Assembly: GCF_004365095.1 (NCBI RefSeq)
Contig: NZ_SOCN01000003.1
Coordinates: 1-64,000 of the forward strand
DNA: 64,000 nucleotides
Reading direction: 5' to 3'
From: Mycoplasmopsis mustelae
Lineage (GTDB): Bacteria > Bacillota_I > Bacilli_A > Mycoplasmatales > Metamycoplasmataceae
The first letter of the stretch is position 1. The number at the start of each line of letters is the position of its first letter. Under the pieces are notes generated by a model. It had not been told where the DNA came from. It worked only from the letters and a program-made list of their open reading frames with translations, and ran no database searches. The position numbers were made by a program, and so were the translations under genes. Of the stretch, positions 12,067 to 23,288 are shown piece after piece.

Positions 12067-12267
12067 CTAATTAAAATTCCTCCATAAAAAATTTAATTTA
12101 TATTTGATTATATATTTTGCTTTCTTTGTTTAATTAGTACATCATTATTGTAAAATACAACATATAAATTAACAAATGAAATTTTTTGAAATGTATAAAA
12201 ATATTATAAAAATCTTGTTTTTTGCTTTTTTTGTTTCATATTTTTTTCACATTATAAAAGGCTGAAT
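12067..12267 (-). promoter_or_regulatory. Upstream region of the protease gene
   Basis: About 200 AT-rich bases separate the protease start from the IS30-like element. They contain the GGAGG ribosome site of the protease and must contain its promoter, but no single -10 box stands out. No ORF is seen. Confidence 0.35.
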
Positions 12268-12502
12268 TGCAAACCTAAAAGCTACACTAAATAGCAAAAA
12301 TTTTATACAAAAAAAGATGATATTTTTTAAAAGTCATCTTTTTTTGTATTTGTATTTGATATATTTTTTTAAAATATGGAAGTAAATTTTTTATTTTTAT
12401 TTTCCTATTACACCTCCCCGCTCCATATTTTTTAAAAAAAGAAAGTAGGGGTAGTGTAATAGAGGAATTTAATTTTAAAAAAATATTTTTTATTTATTAA
12501 AA

Positions 12503-12537
12503 ATAAGAAAAGATAGTTTACATGCCATCTTTTCTTC
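12503..12537 (-). terminator. Terminator of the IS30-like transposase
   Basis: On the minus strand the stem AAGAAAAGATG/TATCTTTTCTT encloses a short loop and is followed by a T-rich run. It lies about 25 bases past the transposase stop. Confidence 0.6.
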
Positions 12538-12560
12538 CTTTTCTATCTAAATTATCTTTC

Positions 12561-13655
12561 TTATTTATATTTTTTAAAGAATGTGTTTTTTGATGTATTT
12601 GATTTTCTTTTTAAATGTGAATATACATATAACGGTTCGTTCTCTGGTATTTCTTTTCATTTATCTTTGTAATAATTGTAATCAAAAAAGATTTCATCTG
12701 CTGATTGATAATTATGTAATTTTCTAGGCATATTATTTATTTTATTTTGAACTTTTAAAATCTCTTCTTCGGTGAAGTTATTAAAACTAGTTCCTTTTGG
12801 AAAATATCGTCTCACGATGCTATTAAAATTTTCAATACTTGCTTTTTGCTGCGACGCATATGCCTCAGTTTTATAAATATATATACCTAATCTATATGCT
12901 AAATAAAACAACTTATTAAACTCTCATCCGTTATCCTGGGTTATGGATTTTATATTTAATTTATATTTTTTAATAGTGTCTCATAGTAATCTAATGATTA
13001 ATCAAGGATTTTTCTCTTTTAAAAGAATTATTATTCCATAACGTGATAATCTTTTTGTAAAAGTAATTAGATGACTGCTTTTAGCTCTATTTTTACCTAT
13101 TATCAAATCAATTTCTCAATGACCAAATTCCTTTCTTTCCATCACGATTTTTGGTCTTGATCATATTGGACGAACCAATCTTTTACCGACCAATTTATCT
13201 GATGCGCTTTGATAATCTTCTTTATTTCTTTTTTTGTATTTTTTGCGTAAACAATCATTTCTATTTATTATTCAAATACCACTATTTATTCAATTAAACA
13301 CAGACCTTAATGATGGCCTTTTAATCTTCTTCGTATTTTTAATAAATTGATAAGTCACATCTACACCAAAATTTCTTTTATTAAATTTTTTCTTAAAAAT
13401 TTCGCTAAACTCCAAAAAACTTTCCATTTTTGATTTTAAAAGACAATGATTTTTCCATTGTTCTCTTATATTATGCTTTTTTTGTGCATAATAGGCATCA
13501 TAACCATATAAATCAGAATTTCTTTTTATTTCTCTTATTATAGATGATTTCGAGAACCCTAACTTAGTTGAAATTTCGTTTAAAGATAAGTCTGTATTTT
13601 TAAGTAAAAATTCTAATGAAACTCTTGTTTTAAGAGTAAAATTATTACTGATGAT
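12561..13655 (-). CDS. IS30-family transposase
   Basis: About 364 residues are open. An N-terminal helix-turn-helix (LNEISTKLGFSKSSIIREIK) is followed by the DDE catalytic core: Asp in HWEIDLIIG, Asp in TQDNGWEF, and Glu in ASIENFNSIVRRYFPKGT, a pattern specific to IS30. No ATG, GTG or TTG exists near the N-terminus; the first in-frame codons after the AAGGAG ribosome site are ATC ATC (13655-13650), and an in-frame TAG lies upstream at 13667-13665. The start is therefore a non-standard ATC, or the protein is not made efficiently. Several TGA codons are read as Trp. Confidence 0.8.
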
Positions 13656-13657
13656 GG

Positions 13658-13684
13658 CTCCTTTCTATCTATTAGATAGAAAAG
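13658..13684 (-). promoter_or_regulatory. Hairpin overlapping the transposase ribosome site
   Basis: A perfect 10-bp inverted repeat (CTTTCTATCT-3 bases-AGATAGAAAG, 13661-13683) overlaps the AAGGAG site just before the transposase. In a read-through transcript this would fold and hide the ribosome site, a common way for insertion sequences to avoid activation by outside promoters. Confidence 0.55.
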
Positions 13685-13802
13685 GGGTTTTTTAAAATCA
13701 ATAAAATTTTATTTTTTTTATCAAATATTAAAAAGTAAAAAAACAAAAAAACTACACTAATTTACATAAATTTTATAGTGTAGCTTTTAGGTTTGCATTT
13801 TA

Positions 13803-13829
13803 AGAGAGCAATATAATTGCTCTTTTTAT
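13803..13829 (-). terminator. dprA terminator, right copy flanking the island
   Basis: The hairpin has the core AGAGCAATATAATTGCTCT plus a T run, located eight bases past the dprA stop codon on the minus strand. It mirrors the rpmA terminator at 7150-7178. Confidence 0.8.
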
Positions 13830-13836
13830 TTTGTTT

Positions 13837-14574
13837 CTAAATATTGATGACTTTAGATATTGATAAGATTAAATTTGCACCAGAATCAATTAATTGATTA
13901 TTACCGTCATTAATTTCACGTCCAGGAAAACAAAATACGTCTTTTCCTAAATTTAAAAATGATGTAATTAAATTATTAGATTTCGATTCTTTTTTAATTG
14001 ATAAAGACAACAAGCAATTTGATAATGCAGATGCAATAAAATTAGCTTGTTTAAAATATTTGATTTCTGGGTGCGTTTGTAATGGGTATTGACTAATAAC
14101 TAGTTCTTTTTCTAAATTAATTTTATCATAGTTATATGAATCTAATCCTTCTTTGGCCAAATGGATTATACAACCACCCTTATTTCTAAAAAAATCAACA
14201 AATTGACTTTCTGTTTTTTTGTAGTTATTTGTAACTAAAACAACTTCATTTACTAAGGTGTTGATATTTTTATTAATAATTTCCCAATTATATGCTTCTC
14301 AAAGTTCATTAACAATATAAAATTTGTATTTTTGGTTTATTAAATCATAATTTCCTTTGTAATAAAATAAAAACATACAGTCATTTACTTGATATAGCTC
14401 CTTGGGATAGTCATCGTCTAATATTGTTTTATAATTAATGTTATTTTCAATTAATTTCTTTTGAAATTCACTAACTTCCTGCAATGATACAGATGTTCCG
14501 TTTTTAATGTTTTTATAGATTTGGTATTGATCACCCTTTGATTTTAAACTAAAATATAATAAAATTTCTTTCAT
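13837..14574 (-). CDS. dprA: Degenerate DprA/Smf-like DNA-processing protein
   Basis: The 245-residue protein matches DprA mainly at its C-terminus: VISQYPLQTHP, NLGKDVFCFPG and GNNQLIDSGAN align with the ISEYP, GR-VFAVPG and GSN-LI-GA blocks. The usual FPxRNRIIAGLS block is changed to FKQANFIASALS. DprA loads RecA on incoming single-stranded DNA; whether this diverged short form does so is unknown. The start follows a GGGAG site. Its 3' end is the insertion site of the IS island. Confidence 0.75.
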
Positions 14575-14762
14575 TTTTCTCCCATTATTAAATAACAAAA
14601 ATCTAGAATAATACAAAAAATAAACAAATAAAGTAAAAATTAAAAACAATTAATAATTTAACGGTGAATAGTATTGATATGATTATCAAATTTTTAAATT
14701 TAGTATATAATTAAAAATTAATAATTCAATGTTATGTTTATTGTAACAAGAGGGACTAAAAG
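14575..14762. promoter_or_regulatory. Divergent promoter region between dprA and the dehydrogenase
   Basis: The region of 188 bases serves two divergent genes. A TATAAT box at 14706-14711 faces the dehydrogenase, and a GAGGGA ribosome site lies just before its ATG. No other signal is clear. Confidence 0.5.
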
Positions 14763-15773
14763 ATGAAAATTGCATTTTTTGACGCTAAGGATTATGATGT
14801 TAAAAATTTTAATAAACATAATAACTCTAGACATCAAATCACCTTTTTTAAAGAAAATTTAAATTTAAATACAGTTAAATTAGCAAAAGGGTTTGATGCT
14901 ATATGTGGTTTTGTTAATACTTATGGAGACAAAGTTATTTTGCGGGTGCTTTCAAAATTAGGAATTAAATTTTGATTTCAAAGATCAATGGGTTTCAATA
15001 AGATAGATGTAACTGAAGCAAATAAATTAGGAATTAAAGTCTTTAGGATTTTTAATTATTCTGCTGAAAGTATTGGAGAGTTTGCATTTGCTACTTTATC
15101 AACACTAAACCGCAATTTATTAGTTGCTAATCAAAGGGTGAAAAATTATAACTTTTCGCTTTCAGGTTTAAACGGCAAATGTATTGCCAATTCTGTAGTT
15201 GGAGTAATTGGTTCAGGCAAAATCGGGCAAACGTTTATTAATATTGCGAAGGCTACCGGTGCTAAAGTAATTGTTTTTGATGCATACGCTCAGGAAAATT
15301 ATCCCGAACTACAGCAACAATTAGGAATTGAGTTTGTTTCATTAACTCAACTTCTTAATCAAAGTGATTTTATTTCAATTCATTGTCCGCTACTACCATC
15401 AACTCGTTATTTAATTGATGATTCAGCCGTCAAAGAATTAAAAGATGGTGTAATAATTATTAATACAGCGCGTGGTGAAATTTTTGATATCAAAGCAGTA
15501 TTAAACAGTTTAAAATCTGGTAAAATTCGTGGTTTAGCAACAGATGTTTTAGAACGTGAAGAGGGAAGATTTTATCAAGATTTATCTCAATGAAGTAGTG
15601 ATATTAAAATAATTGATCCTGAATGAAAAGAACTTTTAAGTTTAGATAATGTGTTAGTTACATCACATCAAGCTTTCTTAACTGATTTAGCCTTAACTCA
15701 AATTGCAAGAGATACTTTAGCGCATGCTGATGCAGCCGCTAAAGGAGATTTTAGCAACGCATTAGTTGCTTAA
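14763..15773 (+). CDS. NAD-dependent D-2-hydroxyacid dehydrogenase (D-lactate dehydrogenase-like)
   Basis: The 336-residue enzyme should reduce a 2-keto acid such as pyruvate to the D-hydroxy acid with NADH. The Rossmann motif GSGKIG is at residues 150-155. The catalytic set is present: Arg237 (NTARGEIFD), a Glu in DVLEREEG (264-267) and His in TSHQAF (about 299). Length fits the family. Substrate is not proven by sequence; D-lactate is the most likely by family. It is followed after 18 bases by an aquaglyceroporin gene, hinting at glycerol or lactate metabolism. Confidence 0.85.
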
Positions 15774-15791
15774 TAGGGATGGACTTTAATA

Positions 15792-16874
15792 ATGTGTGAA
15801 CATGATAATGAAAAATGTGTGTGCCCGGATCGCGATAAAAAAATCCATATATTTAGTTATTTTAAATTAAAACGACTTGAAAGATTTAATGCAGAAAAAC
15901 CAAAAGATATAAAAACTTGAATAATTCATGGCTTATCTGAGTTTTTTGGAACCATAATGTTATCTCTTTTATTGGCAGGATTATCAACTGTTGTAGGTTC
16001 TAGAAATGGTAAACCAATAGTAATAGAACACTTTTTATTACATCCGGTATTCGTCGGTTTTTATGCTGGTTTTATCGCTGTCGGATTGATATTAATTATC
16101 TTTTTACGTTGAAGTAGTGATTTGAATCCGGCGGTAAGTATTTTTAGGTATTTGAATGGAAGTCAAGCCGGGTGGTATGTATCGTATAAGATTTTTATTC
16201 AAATTCTTGGTTCAATTGTAGCTGCGGCAATGATTTTTGGTGTTGGTAGAGCTACTGCAAATTCACATCCAGGTTATTTATCTAATTTACCTTGAGATGC
16301 GATTTCATCAACTAAAAAAGCTTTTTACTTATTTAGGGGTGATAGTACTTCTACAACAGCAATTTATAGTGGTTCTACTTGAATTTTCTTTATTGAAATG
16401 ATAATGACATCGATTTTGCTATTTCCAATTTTTTCACCAAATATTAAAAATAAATATCGCGATTTATTTATTATGTTTATTATTTCACTTAGTGTTTGAA
16501 TGGGTATTTTATCAGGAACTGCCGCAATAAATCCGTTTCGTGGTTTAGCGCAACAACTATCACTTTTAGCATTTGAACCGAATCCGGTGCAAGATGGTTA
16601 CTTGCAAATAAATAATGTTGTTGGTGGTTATTTTAATCTTAGTGAAAATACTAATGCCACTACAAAAGAAGCATACGATGTTTATTATAATTCAGTAGTA
16701 TCTGCCACTATTTCTATGATTTTGGGTGGTTTAATTGCTCCGCTATTTTATATAACCGCACAAGGTATTACTCGTAAATGAATTAATCCATTTATTGTGT
16801 CGTCGATTAAATACAGAAATAATAAAAACGAATGTATGGAAAAATGTCAAAATAATCCTAAGACAAAGAAATAA
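15792..16874 (+). CDS. MIP-family channel (glycerol facilitator/aquaporin-like)
   Basis: The 360-residue membrane protein has the two-half repeat of major intrinsic proteins. The first pore motif is LNPAVS; the second is INPFRGLAQQ, where NPF replaces the usual NPA and Arg, the selectivity-filter residue, is kept. It is longer than the usual 230-280 residues because of a Cys-rich cytoplasmic N-terminus (CEHDNEKCVCPD), an extra external loop, and a C-terminal tail with Cys pairs. Mycoplasmas use such channels to import glycerol. It lies in a run with the dehydrogenase upstream. Confidence 0.82.
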
Positions 16875-16943
16875 ATAAATTGAAATTGGACATTGTCTTG
16901 TTCAATTTCAATTTTTATCTTTATAAGATTTATCAAGGAGAAT

Positions 16944-17627
16944 ATGTCTAGTTCAACACACCTTATTTTAACGATTTTTTTTATAGTTTTCTTTTGTTTT
17001 ATTTTAATTTCATCGATAGTGTGATATCTTTATTGAAGAATTAAAATAGACTATAAGCAAGGAAAAAAAGGCTTTTTGTATGAAGGTTATATCTGAGAAA
17101 AACTTCAAAAAAATATTGATTCTAATACCTTTGAGTTTTTAAAAGGAAGTAGTTATTTATATGACGGTAAAATATTTGAGACCGATGGATTCTTAATTTC
17201 TAATGTGTTTATTGTGGTTATTGAAATTAAATTTTATAATGGAATTTTGAGTGGTGATGCTAACGATATAATGTTAAAATTAAAAAAACATCCTAAATCA
17301 AAATATAAATTAGTAACTAATCCAATTTTGCAATGCCAAAAAAATTTAAATCATACTTTTAAACTTATCTCACAACAAATTCCTTATGCAAGTTTAATTA
17401 TAATTCCACAACAAAGTAAAATTAAAATTACCAATATAGAAGATCATGTTCTTTTTATAACAGAAGATCAATTATTAGAAACTTTACAACAACTGCGTAG
17501 TTATGTAAACAACCAAAATCCACCTGTAATAAATAAAAAGGCAGTTAAAGAAATGTTAATGTCAATGAAAATAAAAACAAATAAAGAAAAACAAAAATTT
17601 AAAAAAATAATTAAAAAAGGAAAATAA
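16944..17627 (+). CDS. Membrane-anchored NERD-domain protein
   Basis: The 227-residue protein has one N-terminal membrane segment (about residues 6-27) followed by a NERD-like domain: EGYIWEKL, an Asp in ETDGFLI, and VVIEIKFYNG matching the (I)E-x-K core of the nuclease-related fold. The C-terminus is strongly Lys-rich. NERD proteins are thought to act on nucleic acids, but the activity is not established. The start follows AAGGAG. Its stop overlaps the tex start (TAATG), so the two are translationally coupled. Confidence 0.75.
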
Positions 17628-19750
17628 TGAATCAAAAAATTATTACACTTCTATCACAAAAACTAAATATTAAAAATCAACAAGTTCAAATAGTTTTAGA
17701 TCTTTTATCACAAGGTAGTAGCATTCCTTTTATTTCGAGGTATCGCAAGGATGCTACCGGCGGTCTAAATGAAGAACAGGTTTTTGAAATTCAAAAATTA
17801 TATAAATATAATCAAGAACTTCAAGAACGCAAAAAAACAATTTTAGATATATTAAAGGAAAAAGAATTATTAACCGAACAACTGCAAGAAACAATTTTAA
17901 AAACGACAACTAAAAGCAATTTAGAGGCAATATATGAGCCATTTAAAGTAGGAAAAATAACCAAAGCCACCGAAGCGATTGCGTTAGGTTTACAACCATT
18001 AGCACAAACAATTTTAAATAACAAAAATCCAAAATTTAATGTGTTTATAGAAGCAAAAAAATATTTTAATGAAAAAGTTACAAATGTAAAATTCGCTATA
18101 CAACAAGCAAATTTTATCATTGCACAAATCATTTCTCAGGATGTGAAAGTAAGAGAATTTGTGAAAGAAAGTATTTATAAGTATGCAACCTTACAAACTA
18201 AACAAAAAAAGAAAGTAGAAGATTTAAATGAAAATTTTAGTAATTATTATGACTTTAATAAACCAATTAAATTTATAAAGAATCATAATATCTTAGCTAT
18301 TAATCGAGGGATAAAATTAAATATTTTATCACTTAATTTTAATTACAATATTCAACCTTTGATTAATACTATCTTATATCAATATGATCATAAAAAAATC
18401 AATATCAAAAATTTAATTTTACCAGTAGAAGATAGTTTAAAAAGATTAATTTTACCATCAATTGAACGAGAAATTTTTAATGAATTATTTGATAAGGCAC
18501 AACATAGCGCGATTGAAGTATTTGCTACTTCATTAGAAAAACTTTTAAAAGCACCGGCAACATATGGACACACTATTTTAGCGATCGATCCTGCTTTTGT
18601 AAGTGGTTGCAAGTTGGCTGTTTTAAATTCGAATTCAGAAGTTTTATTTATAGATAAAATATTTCCAAATGCCCCTTTATTTAAAATCATTCAAGCACAA
18701 ACCACTTTGATAAAAATTTTTCAAAAATTCCCTGAAATTGATATTATAGTAATCGGCAATGGTACCGCTTCGCGTGAGACCGAGTTATTTATCGCTGATT
18801 TTATACAAAAACAAAAATTAAATGTAAAATGAGCGATTGTTTCTGAAGTTGGTGCGAGTGTCTATTCAACTTCTAAAATAGCACAAGAAGAATTTCCGAA
18901 TTTATCAGTTGAAGAAAGAAGTGCTGTAAATATCGGAAGAAAATTCTTGGACCCACTAAATGAACTAGTGAAAATTAACCCTAAATCAATAGGAGTTGGA
19001 CAATATCAACATGATGTAAATCAAAGAGAATTAGAGGAAAAATTAAAATATAAGGTAGATAAAGTCGTTAATGAAACTGGTGTAGATTTGAACTCTGCAA
19101 CAAAATCTATTTTAACTTATGTTTCAGGTTTAAATAACAAAATTGTAGAAAAGATATTGGAATATCGTAAGTTAGTTGGTAATTTTACAAATCGCAACGA
19201 ATTAAAGAAAGTTAAAGGATTAGGAGAAAAAACTTTTGAACAAAGCATTGGTTTTTTGAGAATTTTTAATTCTGAAAATTTTCTAGATAAAACCTTTATC
19301 CATCCTGAATCATATCAATTAGCTAACTATATAATTGCTAAATATCATTTTCAACCAAAAGAAACAGGAATTAAAATTTCTGAGACAATTAAAAAAGAAT
19401 TGTTTAATGAATTTAGTGATAAAAAATATGAAATTGAATTAATTTTAAACGCTTTAGAAAATCCAATTAAAAATTTTGATAAGAATAAAAGTGGATTTTT
19501 GATTAAAGATAAGATTTTAGAGATACAAGATTTACAACCTGGTTTTAAATTACAAGGAACAATCGAGAATATTACAGATTTTGGTTTATTTGTATATATA
19601 GGTCTTAAAAAACATTTATTTATCCATCTCAATGATGCAAAGTTAGAGAATCAATCTATTTTTGAAAAATATTATGTAGGAATGATCATTGACTTAGAAA
19701 TTTTAAATATTGATTCAAATCGCAATCGAATTAATGGCAAAGTCATATAG
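17627..19750 (+). CDS. tex: Tex-family RNA-binding protein
   Basis: The 707-residue protein has the full Tex order: an N-terminal helical domain (SIPFISRYRKDATGGLNEEQ at 33-52), a YqgF-like RNase H fold (ILAIDPAFVSGCKLAV near residue 325), helix-hairpin-helix repeats (about 490-545), and a C-terminal S1 domain (GTIENITDFGLFVYIG near 645). Tex affects transcription in other bacteria. Length is close to the usual 720-770. It overlaps the NERD gene by one base. Confidence 0.93.
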
Positions 19751-19808
19751 ACCTTATAAAATTTAACAAATACAAACAAAAATGAAAAAATACTATAAAA
19801 TTTAGGTT

Positions 19809-20810
19809 ATGAAACGAGTGATAGATAAAGTAAAAAGTAAAAACTGAAAAGAAATTAGTCTTTTTCCAAAATGAACCATCAAAAATATGGTGATGGTATC
19901 TATTTTAATTGCCATTTCAGTTAGTTTTACTATTGTTGTTGCTCAAATAATCCCTATTGTTTCATTACCTACATATAAATTTTCTTTTATAGGTTTACCG
20001 GTAAAAATAGCTGGTTTTATATTTGGACCAGTGGTAGGAGTTTTTGTTGGTATAGTAAGTGATTTACTTTCATTACTTTTTATCCCGCCAGCAGGTTATA
20101 ATCCGGTATATACCGTAGCGACTGCTATTAATGGTTTGGTTTCTGGTTTATTTGGGATTTACTTTAATCAAATTTTAAAAACTGCATTCAGTCGTGAATT
20201 TCGTTTGCAAAGAATTTCACAAAAACTTACAATATATGCATATAAATATAAGTTTTTAAAAGATCAAAATGAATTCAAAAAAGCAGATGTAGTAGCTGAT
20301 AAACTTATTAAATTAAACAATAAAAAGAAATATATTAATCAAAATGATGCAGATAATTTACTTAAAAATATTTATTTATTTGCAAGTATAATTCTTTTAA
20401 CGTTAGTTATTGCTAGTTTTGCTTGGTTTGTTCTAAATTCGCCTGATGAAATCATTCAAAAAGGAATTATAAAAAATAAATATATTTTATTAGGTTTAAT
20501 GTCTGGTGGAACTTCAATGATGTTATTTTTTGTGTTTTTAGGTCGTTTTTTCTTTAAAACCAAAACTTATTTAACACTTGTACCGATTGTGGTCTTCTCG
20601 GCATTTTTAGAGTTAGTAAATATCCCAGTACTAGCATATGCAGACTTGCTATCATTAGGAAATAAAGATGGCAAAGATATTTTCTTTTGAATTTCACAAC
20701 ATATTTTATCTGGTCCTGTTAAAATATGATTTAATACTTTTGTTATTTATTATACATATGAAATTATTTCAAAACTAATTTACAAAAATAGTAATTTATC
20801 TTACAAATAG
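19809..20810 (+). CDS. ECF transporter substrate-binding (S) component
   Basis: The 333-residue membrane protein starts with a basic tail, then hydrophobic segments with FSFIGLPVKIAGFIFGP and VGIVSDLLS, a pattern of the FolT/QueT-like group of energy-coupling factor S components. A hydrophilic loop of about 70 residues sits in the middle, so it is longer than the usual 180-220. A vitamin such as folate is the likely cargo, not proven. The shared EcfA/EcfT genes are not in this window. A TATAAA box lies about ten bases before the ATG, so the mRNA may be leaderless. Confidence 0.7.
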
Positions 20811-20817
20811 AGGGTTT

Positions 20818-23202
20818 ATGAACGAAGATAAATTTTTATTTATATTAGAAAATCTTTTTGAGGATAGCAAGCGAAGTTGGTATGGACGAAAAAATAATAG
20901 TGAAGAATCACATACATTTAGCGTTCCAAAAATTACAATAACACATAAACGTAATCTTTTCTTTTTTAGCAAAATGAATCAAAATTTAACTTTTGATTCA
21001 TTTTGACGTGCGTTAAGATCTAATAAAGATGTTGTTGTATTATTTCGTGGTAATAATTCTGAAGGCCTCGGTTATGAATCTAATAAAAAGAAAATATTAA
21101 ACAAAATTTCCATATTAGATATCGAAGAGATAGTGAATAATCAAGATGAAACATTTCCGATTAATGAAATATGAAAAGTATGTTTAAATACTGATTTTCG
21201 CTATCAATATTACTATAATAAAATTACATCAATAAATAAAGAAAATATTTATTTATTAAAAAATTTATTTTACAAACACCTCTTTGATTTTATGCCTAAT
21301 TTTGTATCAATAAACCAAGATTATATTCGTGAAATTGATTTATTAAAGAAAAATATTGCAAAAAAAGGTCAAACTCATCTTCAAGAAAAGAGCATAGAAG
21401 AATACCGTATTTTATTTGTATCTTATCAAGTTAAACTTTTTGATTTATTTTTAAACTTTTTTCGTGATTTAAAATCAGAAATTGAAAATATTTTTTTAAA
21501 CTTTGAAAATTCAAATTTAGCGGTTCAAAAAAATAAAGTAATTGAATTTAAAAAACGTATATACTACTTAAATAAAATTAATAAAACTTCTAATATGCAA
21601 GTTTCCAAAGAATTAAAGAAACGCGACTATTTAACTGAAATATACCATTATAAAAAATTTTTAAAAACAATAAAGCAACAAGCTGTCATTTTTATTAATA
21701 ACAATTTAAATAAATATTCTAAAGAACTTTCAATTATTAGATATAAACTAAAATATAGTAAGGCAATTTTTTCAGATTATGTAGAACTTTATAAGTTATT
21801 CTTAATCAAAAAACGTAGTTATAATTTTTTGAAGTATCGAAAAAGACATTTGTTATATTTAACTTACGAGGAACTTTGTAAATTAGAAGAAGAATTTGAA
21901 AATAAAACTAATTTTTTTATTAATAATATTTATAAAGTTAATGAAAAAGATCAATACACAGTATTAAAAAAACTACGTAATTTTATTTATTATGAATTTA
22001 ACCCTGAGATTGATATTTATACTTTATATTCAAAACAGCGTTATTCGGAAGTGATATTAAGAATACGTAAAATAAAAAAAGAAATTCAAAAAATAGATAA
22101 TGTTATTTATAAACAAGTACACAGTGATAAACATCTTTTAGAATTATATAATGCAGGACAACAACTTAAAACAGCTGAAGCAGAAATAAAATGAGATAAT
22201 TATTTTGAAAATAAATTATTTATTAATTCACAAAAAAATAAAAAGAATAAAGTAAAACGATTTTCATCTAATTTTAAACTTTTAAATAAAACTTTATCGC
22301 AATCATTTAATACGATTCAAAAGATTCTTAATGAAAATCAAAGGTTTAGTATTTTTAAACAAAAGGCTGATAAAAATTTCAAAATTTTATATAACCTATT
22401 TTCTTATGATAACTGAATTACTAATTTTTTATTAGGTATTAGTTCATATTCAGTTTCCAAAAAAAAGCTCTCAAAAAAATTAATAAAACAAATTATTGCT
22501 GTTTTAAAATTAACACAATTAATTGAAAATATTTCAGTAAACTCAAAGTATTTTTTGGTACCTTATAAATATCTTAAAACTATAGATAAAATAAAAATTA
22601 AATTTTTAAAAAACTGATTTGATGAAGCGGAATTAATAATTATTAAAGATTTTAATAATGATTTAAAATATGAATTAAAAGAAGAATTTATTAGGGTAGT
22701 GAATTTAATCTCTGAAAAATATAATGTTCCTTATATTTATGTTACAGATGATCAATTAGTTTTAAGAAATGATTTTCAAAGCTTGTTTTTATTTGATGAT
22801 AATCAACTTGTTGAAAGTGGTGAATATGAACATTTGTTTTCTAAACCGTTTTCAAAATTTTCACAATATTTAGTTTTAGGACAAGATATAAACTTTCCAT
22901 CACATATAAATGATAATTTTTTTCTTAATAAACGCTTTATACAGCTTCATAAAGGTAAGAAACATTATGTTTATACAAATTTTTTAGAGTATAAAAATCA
23001 AGATATTAATAAAAAATTGGAACTAAATTCCAAAGTTCAAACAATCATCAAAACTCAAACACATGAATTGATGAATGCTTTATTAAATTATGAAATAGAA
23101 TTATGTAACGATCAAGAAAGGCATAACGAAGTTTTGGCAGATTATGATAATTGAATTTTAATAAAACATCAAATTTCATCAGACGATGATGGTAATTACT
23201 AA
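20818..23202 (+). CDS. Large OppF-like protein with degenerate ATPase motifs
   Basis: The 794-residue protein does not match an active enzyme. Its edges resemble an oligopeptide ABC ATPase of OppF type: a Walker A-like stretch RGNNSEGLGYES (77-88) lacking the GKS/T, and a C-terminal part (about 610-710) with VPYIYVTDDQLVLRNDF and a VESGEYEHLFSKPFS block like the OppF end. Between them lies about 450 residues of Lys/Glu/Leu-rich likely coiled coil. Such very large OppF-like proteins occur in mycoplasmas; role unknown. It begins seven bases after the ECF gene. Confidence 0.5.
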
Positions 23203-23212
23203 AGAAATTTAT

Positions 23213-23258
23213 ACAAAAACAGAACAAAAATTTTTTCCCTTTTTTGTTCTGTTTTTGT
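23213..23258 (+). terminator. Terminator before ruvA
   Basis: A perfect 18-bp inverted repeat (23213-23230 with 23241-23258) encloses a ten-base loop. Its 3' arm is T-rich. It lies ten bases past the preceding stop codon. Confidence 0.8.
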
Positions 23259-23288
23259 AAAACATTTATATATAAATTGGAGGACAAA

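Larger units (their letters stand above)
7185..13797. mobile_element. Composite-transposon-like island between rpmA and dprA
   Basis: The 6.6-kb segment starts and ends with IS30/IS1630-type ends and is flanked by copies of one terminator hairpin. From left to right it holds an IS end remnant, an IS1634-like element, a lipoprotein gene, a subtilisin-like protease gene and a complete IS30-like element. The genes either side (rpmA and dprA) are convergent and would have shared a single bidirectional terminator before insertion. That the cargo moved as a unit is inference. Confidence 0.6.
12268..13797 (-). mobile_element. IS30-family (IS1630-like) insertion sequence, complete
   Basis: The 1530-bp element is bounded by 22-bp perfect inverted repeats that begin TGCAAACCTAAAAGCTAC. 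It carries one transposase on the minus strand. Inside the left end is a terminator-like hairpin (about 12306-12343). A second imperfect inverted repeat (TATTACAC and CCCC at 12407-12421 with GGGG and TGTAATA at 12449-12463) lies between the left end and the transposase. The right end abuts the terminator of dprA. Confidence 0.85.

Noticed and set aside
12407-12463. Imperfect GC-rich inverted repeat inside the IS30-like element as a separate small element
   Set aside because: The arms match only in parts (8 bp plus 4 bp) and no direct repeats flank it; it is treated as part of the IS.
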